This document shows, one piece after another, positions 6,063 through 15,599 of a stretch of DNA of 64,000 nt. A program made the position numbers and the translations under genes. The stretch spans positions 1 to 64,000 of the forward strand of contig CALAUA010000022.1 in the NCBI GenBank assembly GCA_937891975.1, in the 5' to 3' direction. Position 1 is the first letter of the stretch, and each line of letters starts with the position of its first letter. The notes beneath the pieces are model-generated. The model was given only the letters and a program-made list of their open reading frames with translations, ran no database searches and was not told the origin of the DNA. This stretch comes from an uncultured Bacteroidales bacterium (GTDB taxonomy: Bacteria > Bacteroidota > Bacteroidia > Bacteroidales > Paludibacteraceae).

Positions 6063-6734
6063 TTATTTTCTCAATTTTTGCACTCTCCAAGCCCAAAAAC
6101 TCGTATTTTGGGTCCTTTTTACCAAGAAAAAGTACAAAACCAAGGTGGAGCAAACGGCAATCAAAATGCCAGCAAAAATATCCAATGCAAAGTGTTGGGA
6201 TAGATAAATTCGGGTATATGCCCCAAAAGAAGCACAGAGAAAACAAATAAAGGATAAAACATACTTTCCTTTACAGTTCTCAGCGCAGAGAATAATACTC
6301 AAGGTAAAGAATAGCACGAAGAAAGTGGTTGTATGTCCCGAAGGGAAGGATAGCCAAAGATTCATCTTCACCCCTTCTACTAGTGGCAAACTAATATCTG
6401 GCATATTCTCCGCAAACCATGTCAATGGGCGTGGAGCATGTACGATATGCTTGATAGGTTGTACGATGAGGGTGGAAAGTAGTAGATTACTTGCCAAGAA
6501 TGTCGCCCAGCCCGCACGGTAAAATAGTAATAGTACAACAACCAGATAAGGCAACCAATCCACCAAATCAGAGAAGATAGGCACTACAGCATCCAGAAAT
6601 GGCGTATGCGGTTGGCATAGCAATAAATGTAATTCTCCCTTAGGAATAATAGCCAACAATAATGCAATACTGAGAGCTAAAATCAAAGTGGGGATAAGGA
6701 ATGGCAATATATTTGCATAGGTTTTATTTGTCAT
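6063..6734 (-). CDS. PAP2-family membrane phosphatase
   Basis: 223 residues with about six membrane helices. The three motifs of type 2 phosphatidic acid phosphatases are visible: K(x6)RP as KHIVHAPRP near residue 94, PSGH as SFPSGHTTT near residue 129, and R(x5)H(x3)D as TRIYLSQHFALD near residue 172, containing the catalytic His. Such enzymes dephosphorylate lipid phosphates, phosphatidylglycerophosphate or undecaprenyl diphosphate; the substrate cannot be told from sequence. The start overlaps the end of the endonuclease gene by 11 bp, and pssA lies upstream of that, so it may belong to a lipid-related operon. Confidence 0.9.
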   Translation of the reverse strand: MTNKTYANILPFLIPTLILALSIALLLAIIPKGELHLLLCQPHTPFLDAVVPIFSDLVDWLPYLVVVLLLFYRAGWATFLASNLLLSTLIVQPIKHIVHAPRPLTWFAENMPDISLPLVEGVKMNLWLSFPSGHTTTFFVLFFTLSIILCAENCKGKYVLSFICFLCASFGAYTRIYLSQHFALDIFAGILIAVCSTLVLYFFLVKRTQNTSFWAWRVQKLRK

Positions 6735-8475
6735 ACACTTGTCCTAGAGCGTTGTATTTCTTATTTCCAAATATGATGATTAACTGCCCGTCATGAAGGA
6801 GCTTCTTTGCTTCGTTATCTGGAGTAATGATATTGGGTAATGCAGTAGTGGTTTGTTGCGTAACTGCGATAGTATTGGAAGTTCGTAATCCTTCTGGTGT
6901 AACGCGATAATAGATAGTAGTACCTATTGGTTGATTATGCTGGATACTATAAGATGTGGTTGATAATATGAAAGGCGAACCATCAAGATGTACTTCATTG
7001 CATTGATAATCACCCGTGTAGAGGTATGCCTGTTGGAATGAAATACGGTGGAAACCCTTAGACTTGGTACCAATCTCCTTTTGTATGAGAGAGACGGTGG
7101 TTGTTCCTTCGGGAATAGCGAATGTGTAATATTCCTCGTCCAAACTGAGTGGTTGGGTATAGAGCACTTCATCGTTGTTGCCACGCACAAGTAGGTCGGC
7201 TGTTTGATCACCTTTGTACACACAGCATTTGACGGTCAAAAATGTATTAGTAGGAGCCGTGCCAAAATTGTTGAATCGTATCAAACGCTTCTTCTCTTGC
7301 GTGGACGAACATACTGCATAACTGCCGTCCATGAGTGTGTAAGGCGCGTCTGAACCATCTTCTAATTGCCAATGGATTTGCTTATGGTCTTTGATAATGT
7401 CGTTCTTGAATCCAGGCATAGCAACGAGTGTATCATTATGTCCAGACTCTTGAATAGTGAAGACATCTAATTGATACGAATCACGCGCTTGGTATTTCCA
7501 ATGGGCAATGAACGAAGTATCTGTGATTTCTGTCGCGAGGTAAGCCATAGGATTGATAGTGTCAACAGGAATTTCATAGTTCTCTGATGTGGTGAGAGTT
7601 AAATCTTCCAGGTTGACAATTGTTCCTTTCTTATTACCCCAAATATATTCTACTAATTCGGGATATTCGATGAATGGGTTGCGGTTGTGTTGGATAGTTG
7701 ATATGGCATTTAGTCGATTGATTTCTTTTTCGCTAACAGGGTCAATGCGGTGCCATTGCAACAATACCTCAATTAGGTATGGTGTGAACGTTAGGTAGGA
7801 AGTGTTGGTGACATATTTGGAGTATGACGCATCCCACTTCATATCATGGTAGGCAGTAGCTACATAGAAATAAGCACGAGCAAAATCGCCTTTGTATTCA
7901 TCAATGACACTGAATGCGTAGTCATTCCACTGTGTGTCTTTTCCCATGAAAAAGACATTGTTATTTACTTTGTTGGAATCATTGAGTATGCCAGGAGGAT
8001 AATTGGATTTGTTGTTGTTAGCTACGCGATCTGCGGGATTGAGGAGATAGAGATCTTTGTATGCGTCGTTCTCATTGCCTCCCCACCAGGATTTAGGCAG
8101 ACTATGCTCAATATCCATACCAGCTGCGCTACCTCCTTTGATGGGGAAATATCGTTTGGTCGTGGAATACATGTCCCAAATACTGCCATCTGATTGTTGG
8201 TCACAACTTTGAAATCCATGCCATGTACCATAGGCCTTTAAATCGCCTTTAAGCCAGATGGTATCACCATTTTTGATATTATTTGTGGTGTGGTAGGTGG
8301 TCGAACCATAGACATAGCGTTCGCCACCCTTGATGATTTGATGCAGGGTGGCTTTGAGTACAGAATCTTGTTTACCTTGAATAGCATCGTAGTAGCCATT
8401 GGGCAACTGCTCTGCATGTGCAAGAACAACGCAGATACAAGCAATAAGGCATATGTATGGTCTAGGTAAGCTCAT
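6724..8475 (-). CDS. Secreted endonuclease I family nuclease
   Basis: 583 residues. A signal peptide ending near AHA (residue 21) precedes an Endonuclease_1 domain (about 40-280) with the metal/active-site block DIEHSLPKSWWGG near residue 121 and DLYLLNPADRVANNNKSNYP near residue 140, plus NRNPFIEYPELVEYIWG closing the domain. Family members degrade DNA and RNA outside the cell. The C-terminal half (about 290-580) is beta-rich and ends in GQLIIIFGNKKYNALGQ, which resembles the short type IX/surface sorting tails of Bacteroidales. PorT is encoded in this window, so type IX export is possible. It overlaps pssA by 4 bp and the PAP2 gene by 11 bp. Confidence 0.88.
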   Translation of the reverse strand: MSLPRPYICLIACICVVLAHAEQLPNGYYDAIQGKQDSVLKATLHQIIKGGERYVYGSTTYHTTNNIKNGDTIWLKGDLKAYGTWHGFQSCDQQSDGSIWDMYSTTKRYFPIKGGSAAGMDIEHSLPKSWWGGNENDAYKDLYLLNPADRVANNNKSNYPPGILNDSNKVNNNVFFMGKDTQWNDYAFSVIDEYKGDFARAYFYVATAYHDMKWDASYSKYVTNTSYLTFTPYLIEVLLQWHRIDPVSEKEINRLNAISTIQHNRNPFIEYPELVEYIWGNKKGTIVNLEDLTLTTSENYEIPVDTINPMAYLATEITDTSFIAHWKYQARDSYQLDVFTIQESGHNDTLVAMPGFKNDIIKDHKQIHWQLEDGSDAPYTLMDGSYAVCSSTQEKKRLIRFNNFGTAPTNTFLTVKCCVYKGDQTADLLVRGNNDEVLYTQPLSLDEEYYTFAIPEGTTTVSLIQKEIGTKSKGFHRISFQQAYLYTGDYQCNEVHLDGSPFILSTTSYSIQHNQPIGTTIYYRVTPEGLRTSNTIAVTQQTTTALPNIITPDNEAKKLLHDGQLIIIFGNKKYNALGQVYDK

Positions 8476-9173
8476 CTGCGGGTTAGAAGTGTGATAAAAT
8501 TATATAGGATGTACCACAATATACATATTGCTCCACCTAAGATCGCAATAGCGATTTGCTTGTTGATGATGGCGATAGTGGTGCCGGGACCTAAAATAAA
8601 ACAACATCCTATTGAAAAGATGATGATATGCATTTTCTCTTTCCCCGCGGATTTCAAACTGAAGAATGGGATCTCGCTAACGAGTAGGTAGCAACTCAGT
8701 AAACTGCCAACTAACAATATCCATGGTGCCCAAACAGGAAGGGTGATGGTATTGAGGTAGCAGACAAGCGATGCCCAGAAAATGGCGTTTGGTGGAGTCG
8801 CAAGACCGATGAAGGAGGTCGTTTGGCGTTCGTCGATATTGAATTTTGCCAAGCGAAGAGCAGAAAATGCTGCCATGAGTAGGGCAATTAGACTCCACCA
8901 ACCAATAATGGGCTTGAGATAGCACATGAGTGCCATAGATGGTGCAAGACCAAAGGTGATATCATCTGCCAAAGAGTCGAGTTGTACGCCCAATGGCGAT
9001 GGCACTTTGAGCCAACGAGCTGAGGCACCATCAAAGAAGTCGCAGATGGCACCAGCTATAATGCAACAGAAGGCTAATATGAACTCTTGTTGCGTTGCTA
9101 AATAAACAGCTACTGACCCGCACAAAAGATTTGCGCAGGTCAGGCTGTTTGGTATGATACGTTTAATTTGCAT
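8472..9173 (-). CDS. pssA: CDP-diacylglycerol-serine O-phosphatidyltransferase
   Basis: 233 residues and about seven membrane helices. The CDP-alcohol phosphotransferase signature DG(x2)AR(x8)G(x3)D(x3)D appears as FFDGASARWLKVPSPLGVQL followed by DSLAD (about residues 46-71). The length and the N-terminal NSLTCANLLCGSVAV match type II PssA of Bacteroidota, which makes phosphatidylserine as precursor of phosphatidylethanolamine. No psd gene is nearby. It starts 10 bp after the MFS gene ends and overlaps the next gene by 4 bp, so the AmpG-like, pssA, endonuclease and PAP2 genes probably form one transcript. Confidence 0.93.
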   Translation of the reverse strand: MQIKRIIPNSLTCANLLCGSVAVYLATQQEFILAFCCIIAGAICDFFDGASARWLKVPSPLGVQLDSLADDITFGLAPSMALMCYLKPIIGWWSLIALLMAAFSALRLAKFNIDERQTTSFIGLATPPNAIFWASLVCYLNTITLPVWAPWILLVGSLLSCYLLVSEIPFFSLKSAGKEKMHIIIFSIGCCFILGPGTTIAIINKQIAIAILGGAICILWYILYNFITLLTRR

Positions 9174-9183
9174 CTATTAGAAA

Positions 9184-11058
9184 TTATTTTTTACCGTAAT
9201 TAGGATCAACGCGTTTGTAAGCTAAGAAGGTAACGAAGAATGTAGCAATACTACAGCAGATTACCATCCAGAAGAACCAACGATAGTCAGACATCTTACC
9301 CTCTGCCGTGATAAATTGTAAAGTTGCTTTATTGGTTTCGTCTGTTTGAGTTGTAATCGTACTTTGTAACTCTTCCATAGGATACATCGTAGTCAATGGA
9401 ATGACCGTCTTAATGGTGTCAAGTTGGACTCGCTGTTGAATGGTTACGAGTCCTAAGCGTGTATCCACGAAATGTTTTGTTTTATTTGCTTCTTTTTGCT
9501 CCTTCTTGTGTTGTTTTACATCTATTGGAGCAGTCAGAGTATCTGTTTTGACATGGAAATTGATGATACGATCTTCGATGCACAATGTGCTATCATATGA
9601 GATATCGTATTTTACAAATTGCATTGTGCTGAAACTAGCATAAAGTTTCTTATTATCTTTTATGACAATGGAATCTTGAGGCTTTGCGTATATTTCTTCC
9701 ACAATATTTCCATTTGTATCAAGAGCTACAGTAGCCCAACCATTAAAGAATAATGAGTCTTTGTTGTATCCGATAGGAGCCGAAAGGCAAGTAGTATCGC
9801 TGACGGTGTATGTAATAGCCTTTTGAGTAGGACTTGTTTCTTCTTGGATGTATCCAGCACCTAAACCAGGAAGAATCATGCTGAGAGCCATGAAACTGGT
9901 ACAGATTGCGTAGTGTGACGTTTTGAATTCTCCCTCGGAGAAGTACATCATATACATCATATATGCAGTAAAACCAAAACCATATCCGAATTGCTCAATT
10001 GCAATAGCAACAGCAATGTTAATCATACTAGTAGGCATGAATTCACAGAGATAAACAAAACTCATACAAGGTAAAGTCATACCCAGAGCCATCCACCAGA
10101 ACGCTTTCTTCAAACCAACTCGTGATATAAATGATCCACCAAGAATACCTCCAAGAAGTAAGAAAATAACGCCAAATGTTCCATAAACTAAACTAAACTC
10201 TTGATTAGACATGCCTAAACCTCCCATTTCTCGTGTTGCGAAAAGGAATGGATAAAGCATCTTTAGTAGGAAGCCTTCGGGCAAACGATAGAGAAGCATA
10301 AATAAAATAGCCACCCAAAGCGCAGGTTTTTTGAAGTAAGTAGAAAATGCTTGGCCGAAGTCTGCAATAATCTTCTTTGCGTTAATATTCTCGTTTGGCT
10401 TGTCAGAATCTGGGCGTGGGGTGAAGAACATATGCCAGATAGCCATAATGATAAATATGGCAGCAATGATACCGATAGTCACTTTCCAACCGAGTGGCAT
10501 ATCTCCATGTCCTTGCTCTTTGGTCCAATCGTAGATAAAACCAGGGATAGCAATGAGTGCAGAGTTGCAGAATACGTTGCTAAGGCGATAGAATACACTA
10601 CGCCAACCAATCATTTCAGCTTGAACGCCTGGCTTAAGTGCTAGCATATAAAAACCATCCGCAGCGATGTCATGGGTAGCAGAAGCAAATGCCATGATAA
10701 TAAATGCTATCAATACGCCGGTAAATAGTGTTACATCAGTTCCCATAGCAGCAATGGTTGATGCATCTGGCTGAGGAATGGAGAAAATGGTCAATACGGC
10801 TAATCCCAACATGAGGAATTGCATGGTGATGAACCACCAGCGTTTGGTTTTGATCAAATCTACGAATGGAGCCCACAGAAACTTCAATGCCCAAGGGAAA
10901 TAAAGCAATGTGGTAAAGAATGACATCTCGCCGTTAGGCACACCCAAATTGGTAAACATTGCCATAGAAAGGTTGTTCACCAAGAAATAAGGAATACCTT
11001 CCAAGAAATACAAGGTAGGTACCCAGAGCCAAGGATTAATACTTTTCAGTGATTTCAT
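9184..11058 (-). CDS. AmpG-like MFS transporter with large inserted domain
   Basis: 624 residues. The N-terminal 400 residues match the AmpG/PAT branch of the major facilitator superfamily: WVPTLYFLEGIPYFLVN near the start, KFLWAPFVDLIKTKRWW near residue 59 and ATHDIAADGFYM near residue 127. AmpG proteins import anhydromuropeptides from peptidoglycan turnover. Between the next-to-last and last helices lies a soluble insert of about 185 residues (about 404-588, bases 9295-9849), rich in Thr, Asp and Lys; the last membrane helix is only the final 35 residues. By the usual topology the insert would be periplasmic. Typical AmpG-type carriers have only a short loop here. It has its own promoter (11098-11129). 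Transport substrate inferred, not shown. Confidence 0.82.
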   Translation of the reverse strand: MKSLKSINPWLWVPTLYFLEGIPYFLVNNLSMAMFTNLGVPNGEMSFFTTLLYFPWALKFLWAPFVDLIKTKRWWFITMQFLMLGLAVLTIFSIPQPDASTIAAMGTDVTLFTGVLIAFIIMAFASATHDIAADGFYMLALKPGVQAEMIGWRSVFYRLSNVFCNSALIAIPGFIYDWTKEQGHGDMPLGWKVTIGIIAAIFIIMAIWHMFFTPRPDSDKPNENINAKKIIADFGQAFSTYFKKPALWVAILFMLLYRLPEGFLLKMLYPFLFATREMGGLGMSNQEFSLVYGTFGVIFLLLGGILGGSFISRVGLKKAFWWMALGMTLPCMSFVYLCEFMPTSMINIAVAIAIEQFGYGFGFTAYMMYMMYFSEGEFKTSHYAICTSFMALSMILPGLGAGYIQEETSPTQKAITYTVSDTTCLSAPIGYNKDSLFFNGWATVALDTNGNIVEEIYAKPQDSIVIKDNKKLYASFSTMQFVKYDISYDSTLCIEDRIINFHVKTDTLTAPIDVKQHKKEQKEANKTKHFVDTRLGLVTIQQRVQLDTIKTVIPLTTMYPMEELQSTITTQTDETNKATLQFITAEGKMSDYRWFFWMVICCSIATFFVTFLAYKRVDPNYGKK

Positions 11059-11097
11059 GATGAATTATTATAATAAGGATTAAAATGTAATTGCCTA

Positions 11098-11129
11098 CAA
11101 AGGTACTGCTTTTTTTTTAATTTACCAAA
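11098..11129 (-). promoter_or_regulatory. Promoter of the AmpG-like operon
   Basis: On the minus strand, TTTG (complement of 11126-11129) and TACCTTTG (complement of 11098-11105), spacer 20 bp, 40 bp before the start codon. Confidence 0.85.
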
Positions 11130-11142
11130 TGTTTGCACAAAA

Positions 11143-11171
11143 AAAGCACCGAACAGGATGTCCAGTGCTTT
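11143..11171 (-). terminator. Terminator of ppiD
   Basis: AAAGCAC (11143-11149) pairs with GTGCTTT (11165-11171). The A run starting at 11139 gives a T tract on the minus strand. It sits 20 bp after the ppiD stop. Confidence 0.85.
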
Positions 11172-11190
11172 AATCAATATGTAAAATTGA

Positions 11191-13200
11191 TTATTGGAAA
11201 CGTGCGCGGTTATCTACCACTTTCGCTTTCTCCTCAATCAAACTAACAGCTTGATAAGGAAGGCTGTAAGAAGTACGCATGTTGAGTTGTTGAATCTCTT
11301 GTGCAGCATCCAATGCTCCTTCTGCCACTTTCTTCTCGCCAACGGTCAGTATATATACGCCATTAGTACCCTTCACAGGAGCAGACAATGTATTAGCATC
11401 AATAGTCAATGCTGTACCAACTACTGCTGGCTCAACACCTGCAGCACCGAAACGGAACGAAGACAAGGAAATGCCTTCTGCAGTCTTAACCTCAGTATCA
11501 AACAACTCAGCTGCAGCTTCTAATGTGCTTACACCATTGAGTTGGTTCATAATGTATTCTGCCTTCTTATCATTGGTTGCAGCGATGATAAGTTCAGCTC
11601 GTACGGCCTCCATTGGACGATACTCGCCATCATTAACCTCAGTCAATGCTGCTACCACGAATTGATTACCACACTCAAATACATCGCTCACTTGACCTGC
11701 TTTTGCTTCAAATGCCCAACGAACGATAGGACGGCTATTCTTCAAGTCGTTTACCTTGTCGGTGTTCTCATTGAGTGCATATACAGGAGTGATTGACATA
11801 CCTTCTGCCAATGCAGCTTGGCGTAAAGAATCAGCATTGTTGTTTGCTACGACAAATTGCTTTGCTTGGTTGTACAATGCACCGTAGGTCTTGCTGCTTG
11901 CAGTCACTTTGCGACTTAGGATAGCCAATTTTACTTTTGGAGTAGCTTTGCTCTTATCTGCGATTTGGAAGGTTTGCTCACCCATACCGCTTGCTACGGT
12001 AAACTTCTCACCTTTCTTGCCGTTGAACGCAGGTTCAGCGATGTTCTTTTGCAAGTCACTAGCCTTGAACCAACCGAGTTCTACATCCTCAGTGTTCTCG
12101 TCATTAGCTACCAACACCAACTTCACAGAGTCAGCCTTGTTGTAGCCACAGTCCATTACGCGCGCGATAGAATAGGTGTCATCTGCAAAGTTCAACTCTG
12201 TGCATGCGCCTTTCTTTACGCCCTTGCCAAATGCAAAGTCTTTGTATTCTGCAGGAATGGTCTCTTCTGAATAGTCGCGACCATCGTACAATATGTCAGA
12301 GTTGCTATTCACGATAGCAGCAATGTCCTCTTTGGTACGGAAATCATTCTCTAAACTCTTGATAAGTTTCTCTACATCCGCATAATCTTCTGCAGATGGT
12401 ACGATAGGGAAACTAACGTATTGGATAGAACGGTTAGGCGTTTGTTTGTATAGCTCTTTACGTTCGTTGTAGAGTTTCTTGATGTCGCTCTCTGTTACTT
12501 TTACCAACGAATCTGCTACTGCGTAATAAGGTTGTTGTACATATTGTGCATCTACACTGATTTGACGTGCCTCGTATGCATATTTTGCATCCAAGTTGTT
12601 GGCTGTAATCATATTGCTGAGCAGATTAGTGTATTTCTCTTGCAAGTAGGTCAAACGAACTGCTTTCTCCCAGTACATCCAATAGTTCTTTGCTTGTTGC
12701 AAGTTTGCAGCTTGCTCTGCGTCCTCTGGTTCTACTGCGATTGAGTTTAAGAAGTTAACCAATGCAAAGCGGTTGAACTTACCAGTCTCGTCATAGAAAG
12801 CACGACGTTGTTGGATAATTTGGTGAGGATTAGCACCAATGCACAATTCGCTCAACTCATCAGCGGTTACATCCATACCGATCTTTTCGGCTTGCTCGCG
12901 CAAGGTGTAATCCATCAGCATCATTTGCCATGCTTGGTTGCGGAGTTGGATAGTCAAATCCTCGTTGATGTCGTTTGTGCCTGTCTCAATCTTGTACACT
13001 TCTTGCAATTGCTCTTTAGCTGCTTCATACTCGGTGTAGTGTACTTGGTGACCTGCTATTTCTGCTACATTCTCGCGATTCTTGTTAAAGAAACTGCTAC
13101 CTGAGTTCAAAAAGTCACCCAAAATAAATGCTAACATAGCCACACCTACTACCACAAGCAGGATTGTGCCATGATTTCTAATTGATTGTAATGTTGCCAT
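11191..13200 (-). CDS. ppiD: PpiD-like periplasmic chaperone / peptidyl-prolyl isomerase
   Basis: 669 residues with a single N-terminal membrane anchor (about residues 11-32, TILLVVVGVAMLAFILGDFL). A SurA/PpiD N-terminal chaperone region follows (about 40-240), then a long periplasmic part with two regions in place of the rotamase domains (near 340-420 and 470-560). The catalytic parvulin motif is not clearly conserved, as is frequent in PpiD proteins that act mainly as chaperones. PpiD helps newly exported outer-membrane proteins to fold at the SecYEG exit. It is monocistronic here, with promoter 13315-13346 and terminator 11143-11171. Confidence 0.85.
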   Translation of the reverse strand: MATLQSIRNHGTILLVVVGVAMLAFILGDFLNSGSSFFNKNRENVAEIAGHQVHYTEYEAAKEQLQEVYKIETGTNDINEDLTIQLRNQAWQMMLMDYTLREQAEKIGMDVTADELSELCIGANPHQIIQQRRAFYDETGKFNRFALVNFLNSIAVEPEDAEQAANLQQAKNYWMYWEKAVRLTYLQEKYTNLLSNMITANNLDAKYAYEARQISVDAQYVQQPYYAVADSLVKVTESDIKKLYNERKELYKQTPNRSIQYVSFPIVPSAEDYADVEKLIKSLENDFRTKEDIAAIVNSNSDILYDGRDYSEETIPAEYKDFAFGKGVKKGACTELNFADDTYSIARVMDCGYNKADSVKLVLVANDENTEDVELGWFKASDLQKNIAEPAFNGKKGEKFTVASGMGEQTFQIADKSKATPKVKLAILSRKVTASSKTYGALYNQAKQFVVANNNADSLRQAALAEGMSITPVYALNENTDKVNDLKNSRPIVRWAFEAKAGQVSDVFECGNQFVVAALTEVNDGEYRPMEAVRAELIIAATNDKKAEYIMNQLNGVSTLEAAAELFDTEVKTAEGISLSSFRFGAAGVEPAVVGTALTIDANTLSAPVKGTNGVYILTVGEKKVAEGALDAAQEIQQLNMRTSYSLPYQAVSLIEEKAKVVDNRARFQ

Positions 13201-13314
13201 AATATTATTTTGTTATTTTATTCGCTTTGTTTTCTCACTATGACAAAGTCCTAATTTTTATTTTAGGAGCATTGCGCTTAGTTCCTCATTCGTGATTTTA
13301 CACCAAAAAGCCCG

Positions 13315-13346
13315 CAAAGGTACTACTTTTTTTTGATATACGCAAG
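13315..13346 (-). promoter_or_regulatory. Promoter of ppiD
   Basis: On the minus strand, CTTG (complement of 13343-13346) and TACCTTTG (complement of 13315-13322), spacer 20 bp. The leader is about 110 nt. Confidence 0.8.
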
Positions 13347-13384
13347 AGGGGAGGCTATTTTTGTGTAAAATAATGCTATGTAGT

Positions 13385-14143
13385 TTATTTTCTATATACT
13401 AAACTTCCACTAGCTTGGTGGGTGGCAAGCACGAGTACTTCGGCTATTTGTACGTGCTCAGGAGCGCTAGCAGCGAAATAGACTACTTCTGCAATATCTT
13501 CGCCCGTCAACGGTTTGATACCTTGATATACTTTATCAGCGCGCTCCTTATCGCCCGCAAAACGGGTCACACTGAAGTTTGTCTCTACCAATCCTGGCTT
13601 CACATTGGTCACACGCAACGGTGTATCTACCAAGTCCATACGCAATCCATCACTCAGCACTTTCACGGCGGCTTTCGTAGCGCAATACACGCTTCCGCCT
13701 GGGTACGCAGCATCGCCTGCCACCGAACCGATATTGATGATATGACCTCTGCCGCGAGCAATCATACCAGGTACTACCAATCGAGTAATCATCAGCAGGG
13801 CGGTGATATTGGTATCAATCATCGTGTCGTAATCTTCTTCCACACCTGCATATTCCTTGTCCATACCCAACGCTAGTCCTGCATTGTTCACTAGCACGTC
13901 GATGGCTTGATATTGCTCGGGTAGGGTAGCCAATGCTTTTGCTGCAGCCTCACGGTCACGCACATCAAAAGGCAGTAACACCACATCAACACCAAATGTT
14001 GATTCTAACTCCGCTTTGAGCGCTTGCAGTTTGTCCACGCTACGCGCGTTTAATAATAAGGTATATCCCTCCTGGGCAAACTTGCATGCGCATGCGGCGC
14101 CAATGCCAGATGACGCTCCTGTGATAAATACGATTTTAGACAT
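13385..14143 (-). CDS. Short-chain dehydrogenase (YdfG-type SDR)
   Basis: 252 residues of a classical SDR. The cofactor motif TGASSGIG is at residues 8-15, NNAG near residue 88, the catalytic Ser is in NIGSVAGDAAYPGG near residue 141, and YCATK (about 155-159) holds the catalytic Tyr and Lys. The closest recognised group is YdfG-type oxidoreductases acting on 3-hydroxy acids such as L-allo-threonine or 3-hydroxypropionate. The exact substrate is unknown. It lies 55 bp after the efflux operon on the same strand without an obvious promoter of its own. Confidence 0.88.
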   Translation of the reverse strand: MSKIVFITGASSGIGAACACKFAQEGYTLLLNARSVDKLQALKAELESTFGVDVVLLPFDVRDREAAAKALATLPEQYQAIDVLVNNAGLALGMDKEYAGVEEDYDTMIDTNITALLMITRLVVPGMIARGRGHIINIGSVAGDAAYPGGSVYCATKAAVKVLSDGLRMDLVDTPLRVTNVKPGLVETNFSVTRFAGDKERADKVYQGIKPLTGEDIAEVVYFAASAPEHVQIAEVLVLATHQASGSLVYRK

Positions 14144-14198
14144 GATTTTGTTATTTGTTGGTATAATCGTTACTTAGGTTATTATTTACATAGTATCA

Positions 14199-15599
14199 TT
14201 ACTTAGTCCAACCGCCGCCGAGAGATTTGTAGAGCGTGATCATGGCAATGTACTCATCTCGGATGGCATTGGAGAGATCAATCTCTGCATTCAAATAACT
14301 ACGTTGTGCGTCTAGGACATCCATATAACTGATATGGCCATTGATGTGCTGGAAGTTAGCTAATTCTACATACTTCAGTGCTGCATCGTGCAAGTTCTGC
14401 ATGAGTACTACTTTCTCACTAGCAGATGAGTACCCCACCACAGCATTATTCACTTCTTGGAAACACTGTAGTACTTTTTTCTCATACTGATAGCGTTGAG
14501 CATCGTATGCCTTAACGGCTGCGTTGTAGCGAGCTTTGCGTTTGCCAAAAGAGAAGATAGGTGAGGTTAGTTCACCAATCATATATGTCCATGGAGCAGC
14601 TAAGAACCCTCTAAAAGCATCGTTCTCCAAACCACCTTGTAGGTTTATCGTAAAGCGTGGAAATCTATCTGCCCACGCTATTCCCGCACGAGCCATTGCT
14701 GCTTTGAGATTTTGTTCTTCAGCACGCATGTCGGGTCGGCGTTTGAGCAGATCGGATGGGAAACCGACAGCCAATTCTACTTGATTCTTTTGATAGGTAC
14801 GTATATCAGATCGTTCAATAGCCATAGGCATTTGTCCTGTAAGCAAAGCAATATGGTTCTCTTTGCTCTCTATTTTGCGTTGTAGGTCAGGGATAAGCGC
14901 AGCGGTACTGGCATACTCCACCTCTGCTTGTTGGTAAGGTATTTCGGAGGTGAGTCCTCCTTCAAAACGCAGTTTGGCTTTGTCGCGGTCTTCCTTACGT
15001 GTTTCTACTGTGCGCGTGATGATGCGTAGCTCATTGTCTAGTGCCATCAGTTCCACATATGCAGTTACTACTTCTGCCACCAATGTCATCTGCAAAGCGC
15101 GTTGCCCTTCTACACTTGCCAAGTATTTGGCCAGGGCTTCGCGATTGGCCCAACGTACTCTTCCGAAAAAATCTACCTCCCAAGAGAGCGTTCCTACGGC
15201 AGCTACCTCAAGGTCGTTGGCAGGGGTAGAATTGGTATGACGGGTGGTTTCGTAGTCTATATGCGCTTCCGCGTTCAGCGATGGGAAGAAATCAGCTTTG
15301 GCCACGCGATGAAGTTTCTCTAACTCCTGCATGCGTGCTGCTGCAGCAAGCAGGTCTTTATTGTAAGTCAGTGTTTGTTGTACCAATGACTGCAAAAGGG
15401 TGTCAGCAAATATTTCTGACCAATGCAAGTCTGCCAGCGACATCGAGTCTGATGCGATGGAGTCAATAATCTGCTCTGGTAAGGTGACTTGAGGATCTAC
15501 GCAATGCTTACGCAAGGAGCAACCTGTCAGACTGAGGACTACAAGAATAGATAGAATGACATAGCGGTTTGCTGTGTGATATAGTGTGGTAGGTCTCAT
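14199..15599 (-). CDS. Outer-membrane efflux lipoprotein (TolC/OprM family)
   Basis: 466 residues. A lipoprotein signal with lipobox LTGC (Cys 27) precedes two OEP repeats (about 65-250 and 270-460) with the expected long helices. SFGKRKARYNAAVKAYDAQR near residue 350 is typical of the second repeat. It forms the outer-membrane channel of the RND pump encoded just upstream. The start codon overlaps the RND gene stop by 4 bp, so it is the third gene of the operon. Confidence 0.92.
   Translation of the reverse strand: MRPTTLYHTANRYVILSILVVLSLTGCSLRKHCVDPQVTLPEQIIDSIASDSMSLADLHWSEIFADTLLQSLVQQTLTYNKDLLAAAARMQELEKLHRVAKADFFPSLNAEAHIDYETTRHTNSTPANDLEVAAVGTLSWEVDFFGRVRWANREALAKYLASVEGQRALQMTLVAEVVTAYVELMALDNELRIITRTVETRKEDRDKAKLRFEGGLTSEIPYQQAEVEYASTAALIPDLQRKIESKENHIALLTGQMPMAIERSDIRTYQKNQVELAVGFPSDLLKRRPDMRAEEQNLKAAMARAGIAWADRFPRFTINLQGGLENDAFRGFLAAPWTYMIGELTSPIFSFGKRKARYNAAVKAYDAQRYQYEKKVLQCFQEVNNAVVGYSSASEKVVLMQNLHDAALKYVELANFQHINGHISYMDVLDAQRSYLNAEIDLSNAIRDEYIAMITLYKSLGGGWTK

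Noticed and set aside
5657..6250. Open frames across tRNA-Val and the AT-rich stretch beside it
   Set aside because: They run through a perfect tRNA cloverleaf and poly-A/T sequence and have no protein-like composition.
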